A program made the translations under genes and the position numbers. Of a DNA stretch of 20,000 nt, positions 1 to 9,199 are shown piece after piece. Each line of letters opens with the position of its first letter. The stretch's first letter is position 1. The notes beneath the pieces are model-generated. The model had not been told where the DNA came from. It searched no databases and saw only the letters and a list, made by a program, of their open reading frames with translations. The stretch comes from Mesostigma viride (Eukaryota; Streptophyta; Mesostigmatophyceae; Mesostigmatales; Mesostigmataceae), in contig RPFO01002165.1 of NCBI GenBank assembly GCA_009746045.1, positions 1-20,000 of the forward strand, given 5' to 3'.

Positions 1-2
1 CC

Positions 3-398
3 CCTCCGCCTGGAGCCACCGACTCCATCACCACCAGCTAGCTCCGTGACATCGACCAGCGTCTTAAGGACAACGCTATCGCTATCGAGTCCTGCAGAAC
101 ACCGCCGGCCTCACCACCGGCCCAGGCGGTGAAGGACATTGCGCCAAGCCAGCCCCTGCTGGCCTGGCCGGCGATGCTCTCCCATCACGACCTGGCGGAC
201 ATGCTTAAGCAGCACACCACCTCACCACCTGCGCCGTCGTGCGCAACACAGCTCCAGCGGCAGACGCTTGACCTCCGCGAGGAGGCCGAGCTCGCCAAGC
301 GCAGCCTAAACGTCATGTCAGGAACTTCGACATGGAGGAGGCGTCCCCAACATCTACTGCTCCAACCTAGGGCCATTGCTGGTACTTTGACGTCATGA
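3..398 (+). pseudogene. Decayed coding fragment, unknown family
   Basis: One frame reads protein-like from the window edge, is broken by a TAG at 42-44, then stays open to 398. The readable part contains LRDIDQRLKDNAIAIESC and a helical, charged stretch (LREEAELAKRSLN), which suggests a coiled-coil segment. After about position 310 the reading becomes Arg- and Leu-rich and loses its protein-like character, as if a frameshift had occurred. There is no ATG that would make a convincing start. It could be the tail of a retroelement gag-like gene or of an ordinary gene lying to the left. I do not recognise the family. Confidence 0.25.
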
Positions 399-419
399 AA
401 GCAGCGTTTGGACTGTGAA

Positions 420-960
420 TATGATTTTACAGCATAAAAAGTCCATTTATCATGAATGAACATGGCCAACAACCCCAGTGCCCCTAAATTCTCAATATTT
501 GTAGAGAAATGCTACTTCTCATAATTAAAACCTGCACAAATTGCACAATTTGGGGCATGCATGTGAAAGTTTGAAGTACAAATTCACAATGAGGTTTTAC
601 ATTTTTTCAATTATTAATGGTATCTCATTCTTCAATCAATCAATTTGCAATCGTTCAACAATTTATTCATTTTCATACATGTCCGAATATTGTGAAAGAA
701 CACATGCAAGTGCTCAATCAGCGTGGACCCCTTGGACGCGCCCACCATATATACATTGGACACGTCACCACCAACTACTAAACTGCCCAAAGTCACGGTC
801 ACTGAACCAACTACTATGTACATCTGCATTTCTCCACGTTGCGGTGGGCAATTCGTGCAAAAACGCGATTTCGTGCAAAGTCCTCGCCCATCATCGCTTG
901 CCAGGTCGATATGAAGGAATGTTGTCCAGCTGGCGCCTTCCTTCAGGAGAGTAACATGTT
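420..960. other. AT-rich stretch with no gene seen
   Basis: Composition drops to AT-rich sequence with short imperfect repeats of CAATCAAT and TTCATT type. The small open frames here overlap in several frames and have no codon character. I see no tRNA-like cloverleaf, promoter consensus or repeat boundary. Confidence 0.4.
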
Positions 961-972
961 CTCTAGCGAACT

Positions 973-1606
973 TCAGAGGAAAACGAAACTTTTCCTCGCA
1001 CTCAGTACTCCAACCGAGGTCGTGCCTTCATCAAACCATCTGATCACCACCTTCTCCCTCTCTTTGCCCAGGAGGGTGCCAAAGAGCAGAAAATCTTCCT
1101 TCTTGGGTACTTGTGCTGCCAGTTTATGCACACGTCGTCTACCCATTTCGAACTCCAACCTCCGCGACTCAGTTTCGCGCATCCATAAAGCGCATCCGGA
1201 CGTCCGGCCGAACGTCCCTGATTCGGTTTTCGGCCGTCGCATCTCTGCCCTGACCACACCCTTCTGCGCTGTGCAGGTTCGTCGGCACCCTCCGTCTCCT
1301 GCCCGCCCCTCGCCTGCCCCCTCCCCGACGTTTGCCTTCTGCCCCTGCGCAGCCGCCGCTCTGCCATCAACTCTTCGTACGTTTTTTCTGGCTGACCGCA
1401 CGGTAAGGCTGGTGCGTGGGTTGGTGCCTTGGGTGGGAGCTCGTCCCCTCCCGCCCCGGTTGTGCAACTGGTTCGCCGACCGCGGCCTGCCAACAACACG
1501 GCCGGCCTCTCCGGACACAGTCCCAGACGCGGATCCACGGGGAAACCGAACTGGAGTTTCTTCTTCGCCTTTCCCTGCACGTAAGCAGATGCCAATTAAC
1601 ATGCAT
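973..1606 (-). other. GC-rich region with weak, overlapping open frames
   Basis: Composition switches to GC-rich and two minus-strand frames stay open over most of this stretch. One reads a charged, Arg-rich segment (EELMAERRLRRGRRQ), the other a more ordinary ending (VIRWFDEGTTSVGVLS). Neither has a clear start, stop context or splice sites, and open frames are expected by chance at this GC content. It stops at the left terminal repeat of the large element. It might be a remnant of a gene interrupted by that insertion, but the support is weak. Confidence 0.15.
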
Positions 1607-1609
1607 ACG

Positions 1610-1641
1610 CCCTGCCAGCCGTTAAGAATGTACTCCAGCAC
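1610..1641 (+). repeat. Left terminal inverted repeat of the large element
   Basis: It matches the reverse complement of the right end at 30 of 32 positions; the differences are at 1614 and 1621. It is preceded directly by ACG. The direct-orientation motif AAGTACATTTTG follows immediately inside. Confidence 0.65.
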
Positions 1642-1739
1642 AAGTACATTTTGAGTTTTTCCAAGTTTCTTGTTTTTTGCTTGTTTCAAGTTCAGTTTTG
1701 CATAAAAAGTGTCCCCATAGCCCCTGGATCTCATCTGGA

Positions 1740-2290
1740 GGTAGTTGAACTAGTATATGCTACAATATACTAGGTTGTACTATTTTCTACTACATTTATA
1801 CTATAATGTACTAAATTGAACTACATCTGAACTAAGTGTAACTGTGATTGATGCCCCTGTAACGTCTCCCAATGCTCAATAACAGGTCTGGCCACCATTG
1901 GTGACCTCCTAGAGCCATTCACAGCTGCATTTCGTGGATCACCGCACAAAAAAAAAATGTTTTACTTAGCCTTATCAACATGGGAATGAGGGCTTTGGTG
2001 TGCAAACATGCATGTGTGCTAAAAATTGGACATTCTGACACTGCGCGAGAGTCTGGTAATACTTAAGCACTTCAGGTCATGATCGAAGTATAGAATGAAC
2101 TGATGCAAGCAATCAAGCATTATGCAAGGAATGGAATGCTGCAATGAATTTTAGCAGTAATACTTGCAACTAGGGAACACACGATAAAGTCACGAATCTG
2201 ACATGCATTGTGCCGTCATGGCACATGCATGAACATGTACACGAACAGAGGATCACGCTGACGCCCACGTGCACGCGCATGGCAATCCCC
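1740..2290. other. AT-rich gene-free stretch
   Basis: Positions 1745-1840 are built from loosely repeated TACTA and ACTA words, including AATGTACTAAA, a near match to the GTACATTT-type motif elsewhere in the element. The rest is ordinary AT-rich sequence with a short poly-A at 1948-1956. No gene is visible. Confidence 0.4.
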
Positions 2291-2295
2291 ATGCC

Positions 2296-2656
2296 CCCCC
2301 CCCACACACACACAAGCCCCAACTCCAAACATTGCACCAATGACCCACCCACCCAAACCCAACCCCAGCCCCCCTGACCCACCCAACGCCCATGCACACG
2401 CCCATGCCCCCGCCCCGCCCCCGCCCCCGCCCCGCCCCCGCCCCCCCCCGCCCCGCCCCCGCCCCCGCCCCGCCCCGCCCCCGCCCGCCCGCCCGCCCCC
2501 GCCCCCGCCCCGCCCGCCCGCCCCCGCCCCCGCCCGCCCCGCCCCCGCCCCCGCCCCGCCCCCGCCCCCCCCCGCCCCGCCCCCGCCCCGCCCCCGCCCC
2601 GCCCCCCGCCCCCGCCCCGCCCCGCCCCCGCCCCCGCCCCGCCCATGCCCATGCCC
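2296..2656. repeat. C-rich low-complexity tract (CCCCCG/CCCG words)
   Basis: After a short poly-C and CA run, the + strand consists almost only of C with isolated G, mainly CCCCG and CCCCCG units of irregular spacing (densest from 2404). All long frames across it are low-complexity Pro/Arg or Gly/Ala strings and are not credible genes. The minus strand carries many GGGG runs. Confidence 0.85.
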
Positions 2657-2680
2657 CTGCCCCCGCATCCGCCCATTCTC

Positions 2681-2910
2681 ACCCACGCCCACGCCCACGC
2701 CCACGCCCACGCCCACGCCCACGCCCATGCCCACGCCCACGCCCACGCCCACGCCCACGCCCACGCCCACGCCCACGCCCACGCCCACGCCCACGCCCAC
2801 GCCCACGCCCACGCCCACGCCCACGCCCACGCCCACGCCCACGCCCACGCCCACGCCCACGCCCACGCCCACGCGCCCACGCCCACGCCCACGCCCACGC
2901 CCACGCCCAC
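2681..2910. repeat. (GCCCAC)n hexanucleotide array, first block
   Basis: About 38 units of GCCCAC (GTGGGC on the other strand) occur almost uninterrupted, with a GCCCAT variant and one phase slip near 2874. On the minus strand every unit supplies a GGG separated by three bases, a textbook G-quadruplex pattern. The long dipeptide frames it generates (Thr-Pro, His-Ala, Arg-Pro, Val-Gly) are artefacts. Confidence 0.95.
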
Positions 2911-3011
2911 CCTAGCCTCACCCCTACTCCAAGCCACAATTATACCGAAAGCCACAGCCAGAAGTAGAGCGCAGCTGCAACAATAGCAGACGTAGCTGAG
3001 ACACACACCTA
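2909..3011 (+). repeat. Unique spacer between hexamer arrays, copy 1
   Basis: It begins CCCTAGCCTCACCCCTACTC and ends ACACACACCTACCCACG. A second, diverged copy follows the next hexamer block, so array plus spacer forms a higher-order repeat. Confidence 0.85.
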
Positions 3012-3715
3012 CCCACGCCAACGCCCACGCCCACGCCCACGCCCACGCCACGCCCACGCCCACGCCCACGCCCACGCCCACGCCCACGCCCACGCCCACG
3101 CCCACGCCCACGCCCACGCCCACGCCCACGCCCACGCCCACGCCCACGCCCACGCCCACGCCCACGCCCACGCCCACGCCCACGCCCACGCCCACGCCCA
3201 CGCCCACGCCCACGCCCACGCCCACGCCCACGCCCACGCCCACGCCCACGCCCACGCCCACGCCCACGCCCACGCCCACGCCCACGCCCACGCCCACGCC
3301 CACGCCCACGCCCACGCCCACCCACGCCCACGCCCACGCCCACGCCCACGCCCACGCCCACACCCACACCCACGCCCACGCCCACGCCCACACCCACACC
3401 CACGCCCACGCCCACGCCCACGCCCACGCCCACGCCCACGCCCACGCCCACGCCCACTCCCACGCCTACGCCACGCCCACGCCCACGCCCACGCCCACGC
3501 CCATGCCCACGCCCACGCCCACGCCCACGCCCACGCCCACGCCCACGCCCACGCCCACGCCCACGCCCACGCCCACGCCCACGCCCACGCCCACGCCCAC
3601 GCCCACGCCCACGCCCACGCCCACGCCCACGCCCACGCCCACGCCCACGCCCACGCCCGCGCCCATGCCCACGCTCACGCCCACGCCCACGCCCACGCCC
3701 GCGCCTGCGCCCACC
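3011..3715. repeat. (GCCCAC)n hexanucleotide array, second block
   Basis: About 705 bp of the same hexamer. Phase slips occur near 3049, 3319 and 3471, CCCACA variants near 3360-3400, and a diverging edge (GCGCCCATG, GCGCCTGCG) near 3657-3710. Units in the middle are essentially identical, which indicates recent expansion. Confidence 0.95.
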
Positions 3716-3816
3716 CTAGCCTCACCCCTACTCCAAGCCACAAATGCACCGTAAGCCACAGCCAGAAGTACAGCACAGCAGCGACAATTGCAGACTTAGC
3801 CCAGACACACACCTAC
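3713..3816 (+). repeat. Unique spacer after hexamer array, copy 2
   Basis: A diverged copy of the 2909-3011 spacer: the same order of CCCTAGCCTC, CTCCAAGCCACAA, AGCCACAGCCAGAAGTA and ACACACACCTACCCACG, with scattered substitutions. The hexamer does not restart after it. Confidence 0.85.
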
Positions 3817-3983
3817 CCACGTCAATGCCCCTGCCCAGAGACTCGCGGCCTCATCCCACCCCCCTGCACGAACAGTTCCCAAACAAAAGAAAAGGCAAAC
3901 AAAAGGAACAAGAGTAGCAAGCTGCATTGCGAGCACATATGCCAGTTCTGGTGCACATGCCAGGCCGAAAGCAACTCATGATT

Positions 3984-4166
3984 GCCCCTGCCCCTGCCCC
4001 TGCCCCTACCCCTGCCCCTGCCCCTGCCCCTGCCCCTGCCCCTGCCCCTGCCCCTGCCCCTGCCCCTGCCCCTGCCCCTGCCCCTGCCCCTGCCCCTGCC
4101 CCTGCCCCTGCCCCTGCCCCTGCCCCTGCCCCTGCCCCTGCCCCTGCCCCTGCTCCTGCCCCTGCC
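3984..4166. repeat. (CCCCTG)n hexanucleotide array
   Basis: About 30 units of CCCCTG (CAGGGG on the minus strand) with two point variants. The minus strand has GGGG runs separated by two bases, the same geometry as TTGGGG-type telomeric repeats. The unit differs and the array lies internally, so I do not call it a telomere. Confidence 0.95.
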
Positions 4167-4196
4167 ATCACCATTCTAACCACCACACATTACGAA

Positions 4197-4260
4197 AAGC
4201 AAGAAGAAATTATAATGATAATAAGAAGAAATTATAAGAAGAAGAAATAATAATAATAAA
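4197..4260 (+). repeat. A-rich AAGAAG/AATAAT tract
   Basis: A short purine- and A-rich stretch follows the CCCCTG array, built from GAAGAAATTATAA and AATAATAAT words. No gene function is implied. Confidence 0.7.
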
Positions 4261-4659
4261 CAAGCACAAAGTTGACTGCACATGCGACTGTACCAGTAGG
4301 CACGTAGCAAATTTTAGCTGCAGCTTCAATTTCAACTTCATTGCAATTGCAAGTGTGACTGCATGTGTAATTGCACTACCAATGCCTAATGCCCACTGCA
4401 TGTGCCCAGTGCGAATGCAATTCAAAAGCAACATGCAATCGAAATTACAGCTGAAGCCGGCTATTAACAAAGATATTTAAAGCAGTTGTTAACTACAGAG
4501 ACCCAATGAAAATGCAAATGCAATGAAAAAGCAACAGAAGTTGAAGCCACTGCCACTCTACCTGCCGACAGTAACACCACCGCCAGCACCCACTCATATC
4601 CCAACGACAAGGAAATAGAATTGCCCAAAGCCAGACATACATTGGGACGCATAAGCAAA

Positions 4660-4735
4660 CGGCAACGCAAGCGCACATGCAAATGTATACGCAAAGGCAA
4701 AGGCAAACGCAAACGCAAACGCAAACGCAAGCTTG
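4660..4735 (+). repeat. Short (GCAAAC)n-type tandem repeat
   Basis: Imperfect hexamers GCAAAC and GCAAAG run in tandem (cleanest at 4690-4731), with looser GCAAATGC words scattered from 4320 to 4770. The flanking region to about 5300 has no convincing gene; open frames there are low-complexity Lys/Arg or Leu/Arg strings. Confidence 0.75.
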
Positions 4736-5355
4736 TCATGTACCTACGCTTAACTGCAAACGCAAACTGTGCACGAAGCAAAAAGATTGGATGGCCAAGA
4801 TCATGGCAAATACGAGGGCCGAAAACAATCCAACTTCATCTAAATGTCCGAAATCCTCACGACGTTTCGATGCGCGCTTGAATGTCGAAGGCCTGCGCCG
4901 ATTATCGATCATAAGTCGAATGTGTAATTGTCGGCTTATGAGAACTGCTTTGCGACAGTATCACGTCAGGCCGTTCCTGTGCAGCCATTTTCCCTGTGCA
5001 GCGGGTGGACAACGTTCACTTTCCGCATTATTCATGGCTATCGAAGTTAATTCTTACCGACCCCGGCTGCCATGGCCACTGGCCACGCATATCAAGTTCA
5101 GGTATTCCCGACCTGTAGCGCAGCAGATTTCTGTTGGAAGGCATCCTAAGCATCGTGATAAAAGAAATCCGAACAATAGACATTCATGCTGCATCTAAGG
5201 ACATTATGGCATTTGTATATACTGCAAGTACATGTATCGACATTGCCGTGATTGCTAACCCCGACTCACCATGAACAGGAACTTTCCCTCTGCCTCCATG
5301 AAATGTACTTCGTGAAATGTACTGTAATACATATGATGTACTACGATGATAATCA

Positions 5356-5970
5356 TCCCAGCAAAGCCATAGTACACCTTCCGTTTCGACCGCCATGTCG
5401 GCCACTAGTCCGGATAGCTCAATGTGCACCTGACCTTGACACTAATCGCACAAACAGCCACAATTTTGCAAGCAAGAAGGCATGGCTACCTCGGCATTTC
5501 ATGAAATGTACTTCGTGAAATGCATTTCGTGAAATGTACTAAGGAACGTGATTGGCCGGCGTTCGCTCGCCAAATCTCGCAAAATGTACTAAGGCACGTG
5601 ATTGGTCCCGCAAAATGTACTAAGGAACGTGATTGGCCGGCGAAGATTCTGTTTGCTGCAATTAAAATTCCCTACAGAATCTTCGCCGGCCAATCACGTT
5701 CCTTAGTACATTTTGCGGGACCAATCACGTGCCTTAGTACATTTTGCGAGATTTGGCGAGCGAACGCCGGCCAATCACGTTCCTTAGTACATTTCACGAA
5801 ATGCATTTCACGAAGTACATTTCATGAAATGCCGAGGTAGCCATGTCTTCTTGCTTGCAAAATTGTGGCTGTTTGTGCGATTAGTGTCAAGGTCAGGTGC
5901 ACATTGAGCTATCCGGACTAGTGGCCGACATGGCGGTCGAAACGGAAGGTGTGCTATGGCTTTGCTGGGA
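5356..5970. repeat. Near-perfect palindrome, 297-bp arms, 21-bp loop
   Basis: The arms (5356-5652 and 5674-5970) are reverse complements with no length difference and only a few mismatches, for example near 5372 and 5481. Each arm holds three copies of a unit containing AATGTACTAAGG(A/C)ACGTGATTGG, plus repeated AAATGTACTTCGTGAAATG words. Read outward, each arm also carries the same first codons of an open frame (MAVETEGVLWLCW). The two frames diverge just beyond the arm ends, so the 5' end and upstream region of one gene have been duplicated head-to-head. A fold-back end or a hairpin-mediated inverted duplication inside the transposon would explain it. Confidence 0.9.
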
Positions 5971-6554
5971 CATAATCGTGGCTATCTGCTTCCTGGCTTT
6001 CGCTATCATGGTGATGGGACACCATGGGAAGCGCAAGTTCGCAGCCATAGTGCTAAGCGGCAGCACCCATGCCGGCAGCCTAGTGACCGACGAGACGTTC
6101 GACTGTAAGTGCGGCCACGAGTGCATGAAGCCCATTAGAATATCACATCTCCAGGCATTGCGAAGCGCCTGGTTTTCGCCCGGGCGGAAGCAAGAGGACA
6201 GGAAGGCGGCGATAAAGCAGCAGCTGCACCAGGGGGGGTACGACGCCATAACCACGATGTCGTCATCTACTCGTCACAAGTTCGTTCATGGCGCTGGTTT
6301 TCGGTTCGTTCTCGACGGGGGAGTCAAGGATATGAACATAGGGTTTGTGACCCCTTTTCACTTTCGCGTTTCACTTTCGAGGCGGCCTTCAGGCACTGCC
6401 TGAAAATTAGCAACCACGTTTGGAACTCTTCGGACCACCTGTGAAACTAATCACATTTGATGATGTGCTGGCGGGCCTGGGCATCGCATTTGAGCATTAC
6501 TTCGAGCAGGGCTCAACAAGCTCGATTCGCCAACTCAACCCGAAGAAGCCCTAA
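5930..6554 (+). pseudogene. Decayed transposase-like N-terminal region
   Basis: From ATG 5930 a frame stays open to 6403. It contains a hydrophobic stretch (IIVAICFLAFAIMVMG) and then FDCKCGHECMKPI followed by LRSAWFSPGRKQEDRKAAI. This CxC...C plus LR..W....RK layout resembles the cysteine-cluster N-terminus seen before some DNA transposase domains. The usual next motif appears in another frame at 6343-6430 (HRVCDPF ... FEAAFRHCLKISNHVW), and a third frame then reads VKLITFDDVLAGLGIAFEHYF to TAA 6552-6554. Two frameshifts therefore separate the pieces and no catalytic domain is present. A GTAAG...TTCTCTAG intron-like segment (6561-6621) follows. The start lies in the palindrome arm. Family assignment is from motif pattern only. 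Confidence 0.4.
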
Positions 6555-6831
6555 GCTGCGGTAAGACATATATTTGTGTGGATGGCTCTTGATATCATGC
6601 TGAATTTCTATTCTTCTCTAGGTGGACAGTTCATGTGCAGCCATACAGGTCATCCATGTGTGTTTTAACCATGTTGCATGTGCCACAGATATTATGAGCA
6701 GTATTTACTAAGTGTGCTGGAGTCGTTGTTGCATGCTTGTTGTATTTCACAGTTCACGCCTGCATGAACGCATCGTTGATACTAATGATTATTCATATTG
6801 CATGACTGTTCTATTGGGGACGCCGCGCTTG

Positions 6832-8815
6832 ATGTCACAACGTGGCCGAAAGGGTGCATCCACCGCTGACGGCCGGTGGGTGAAATCGATGGACGCATTT
6901 CCGAAGAAGCCAGCCGCGGGCCACACCCATGGCGCGGGCGGGGGCGCGGGCGGGGGCGGGGGCGGGGGAGAAGGCGCGGGTGCGGGCGCGGGCGCCACCC
7001 AAGACGCGGGCGCGGGCGCGGGCCCGGGCGGGGGCGGGGGCGGGCGCAGGCGCCGGCGCGGGTGCGGGCGCGGGCGCCACCCAAGGCGCGCGCGCGGGCG
7101 CGGGCGGGGTGGGGGCGCAGGCGCCGGCGCGGGTGCGGGCGCGGGCGCCACCGCCGACTTGGATGATGAGCCAGCAACCGAAGCCGAGAGGGAGAGGCAC
7201 CGCTCTTCGAAGGTGTTCGATCTCGAAGTGTTTTGGGGCCCGGATATGACCGTGTATGTCCGCTGGCGCCTAGCCGCATCGGAGACGTTGGTAAATGCAC
7301 CGGTGAACAAGTGGCAGCCCACAGGGCCTAATGGCGAGGCTTGTGACGGGGTCACGCCCATTGGGTACACCCCGCAGGGAGATCCTGTCTATGGGTGCCT
7401 CCTCATAGAGCGTGGCAAGGCCCCCAAAGGAAGTCCTGGTCTAGTGCCGCTTTTTGAATGGGACGAGGGCGGTGCCAGGAGATGTACCTGCGCTAGCCTT
7501 CACAGCCTTTTTCCTGACATCGTCGCCGCTGAGAAGCAGCAGTTGCTGGACGGATGGATTGAGCAGGTGCCAAAGTCCGTGGAGGATGTGCGTGCCAACA
7601 ACGAGAATCTGTTCGACATCATGGAGCAAAAGCTCAAAGAGAAGCGTGAACTGCAAGCGAACAAGGCGGTACCCTTACCGCTGCGATCTGCAGGCGACCA
7701 GTCGGTTGCGCGGGCAACACGAGCACTGAGGCTGCCCATAAAACAAGTAATCTCACACGTCGCTTGCCCTGCCCGCGAGATTCAAGCGCAGATCAACCGC
7801 GCATGTGCGCCCGCTGCGCGAGGGAGCACATCAACGGCAACGCCCGCTTTGCGCACACTGATTTCCGGCAGGCACACCTTCAAGGTGAATGGAAGCCTCA
7901 TACGACGCAGCGACCTACTCGTTGTTAAGCGGCCAGCCGTCACCTGCGGGCAGGGAATGCCGTGGGCACCACACATGCTGGTGAAGGTCCTTGATCTGGA
8001 AGGCGATCGCACGGAGCGTGACAGCATTGTCGCCTCTCCTTACTACGCACCGTCGTGGACGGGCCAGTTTTCTAGAGTGACATTAGGTGGCGGCAGCGCA
8101 GGGATGACGGTCCCCATTTCTGATGTACACCTGCAGCACTGGACAGTGGGCGGTACGGCAGAGGTGCACCAGCCTGAGCTGATCAGTACCGGCAAACTGT
8201 CAGCTGCCACGGTGGCGGCGTTGAAAGAGCACCCGCAGATTGACTTTGAGCATTACAAGACTGCCACCGCCGCCAGGGCAGCAGCAAAGGATGACTGCAA
8301 TGCCTACTTTGCCGAGCATGGAGCACGTGCGCTTATCGGGATGCGCCTGTGTGCCCTGTTTCCGGGGATAGCGAGGAAGAGGGAGCGCTTCCATGGCTGG
8401 GTCACTAAGGTTCAGGAAAGGGGAGGTCACCTGCTCATCAAGGCGATGTGGGCTGATGGGCAGTGTGAGGACTATCATGCCCTGGCGGAGGTGACGCAGT
8501 TCGTGTGCGGCTGCCCACACCCAGTCGAGGCATTTGGCCGCGCTCGCTTCTTTCCACAGGAGCTAGGCTGGCACCGTGAACGCAGGTGATGGCACCCACA
8601 TAGACGATGCCGTCCCTGCTGTGCACAGTGACAGTGAAGGCGGGGAGGAGGAGGAAGAGGGAGAGAAAGAGGGGGAGAAAGAGGGGGAGGAGGGGGAGGA
8701 GGGAGAGGGGGAGGGAGAGGGGGAGGGAGAATGGGAGGGGGAGGGGGAGGAGGAAGAGGGAGAGGGAGAGGGAGAGGAGGATGCGGAATGGGAGCCGGGG
8801 ATGACTGGTAGATGA
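6832..8815 (+). CDS. Large cargo protein: Gly/Ala-rich head, Tudor-like module, acidic tail
   Basis: The frame is open to TGA 8587-8589; I chose ATG 6832 (MSQRGRKGAS), with ATG 6733 as an upstream alternative. Residues about 30-105 are a Gly/Ala/Arg low-complexity tract encoded by GCGGGC repeats. After it the sequence becomes ordinary and protein-like (FDLEVFWGPDMTVYVRW). Near residues 496-558, LIGMRLCALFPG...FHGWVTKV...LLIKAMWADGQCEDY looks like a Tudor-like fold (G-x-V strand, then a W/Y..DG..E.Y strand), as in plant chromatin readers. A GTGATGG...GTGCACAG segment (8586-8628, 43 nt) can be spliced in phase to continue into a Glu/Gly tail (SDSEGGEEEEE) ending at TGA 8813-8815. Otherwise the tail is out of frame by one. 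The location inside the transposon suggests cargo or a second element protein. The overall family is not recognised. Confidence 0.6.
6933..7150 (+). repeat. GCGGGC/GGGGCG low-complexity coding tract
   Basis: Irregular GCGGGC, GCGGGGGC and GCGCCACCCAAG units; the GGCGCCACCCAAG(A/G)CGCG block occurs twice (near 6990 and 7075). All three + frames and the minus strand stay open across it, so the frame is set only by the flanking sequence. Confidence 0.8.
8638..8795 (+). repeat. Purine tract (GGGGAG/GGAGGA), encodes Glu/Gly
   Basis: The + strand is almost entirely G and A for about 155 bases. In the frame joined to the large upstream gene it encodes a run of Glu and Gly ending in an ordinary sequence (DAEWEPGMTGR) before TGA. 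Polypurine tracts of this length can form triplex structures. Confidence 0.8.
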
Positions 8816-9180
8816 GACGGTGCCATCTACCGGCGCATGGAATGAAGTGGTAGACAAGTTTACTCATGGTTGTCGGCAAGTAGAGCATGCACGCCTGGCC
8901 TAGCTGAATTTAAATCAATGAGTTGAGTTTGGAGAGGCTGCATTTTGCTTGGATGAAGAATGTGTTAGCATGGCCAAACTTTTATGGCTTGTAGCCAAAT
9001 CCTCTTGGGGTATGTGCACAGTGTACTAGCGGTGTTGTGCAATTGCGAGGATTCCTGTCTTGTAGCGATGTGGCCTCTCACCCTGCAGCCTGGTAGATGT
9101 GTTGGCATGCAGCCACCCATCATTGGTCATCCGATCTGGTGTGATTTGCATTTGCACACCTTGTATTAAGGCCATGATAT
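8816..9180. other. Gene-free stretch between cargo gene and tandem repeats
   Basis: Ordinary mid-GC sequence. The short open frame at 8984-9169 has no supporting motif. The 3' untranslated region of the cargo gene probably lies here, but I see no clear AATAAA. Confidence 0.35.
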
Positions 9181-9199
9181 GATGATGTCTTGTTATTTT

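Noticed and set aside
541-954. 137-residue plus-strand frame in the left part of the window
   Set aside because: Its composition follows the AT-rich background, and it overlaps other equally open frames without motif or splice support.
2170-3463. Long open frames of Val-Gly, Ala-Trp, Arg-Gly or Thr-Pro dipeptides on both strands
   Set aside because: They arise because a hexamer array has no stop codon in any frame. The sequences are pure repeats and the flanks have no coding signal.
3984-4166. CCCCTG array as an interstitial telomere
   Set aside because: The unit is not a known telomere repeat and lies between unrelated simple repeats. Only the G-run geometry is similar.
5184-5429. 81-residue minus-strand frame sharing its first residues with the transposase-like frame
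   Set aside because: The shared part is simply the left palindrome arm; beyond it the frame is unrelated. It was treated as part of the duplication, not a gene.
6782-7370. Minus-strand Pro/Ala/Arg-rich frames opposite the cargo gene
   Set aside because: They are shadows of the GCGGGC tract. The + strand frame alone continues into ordinary protein sequence.
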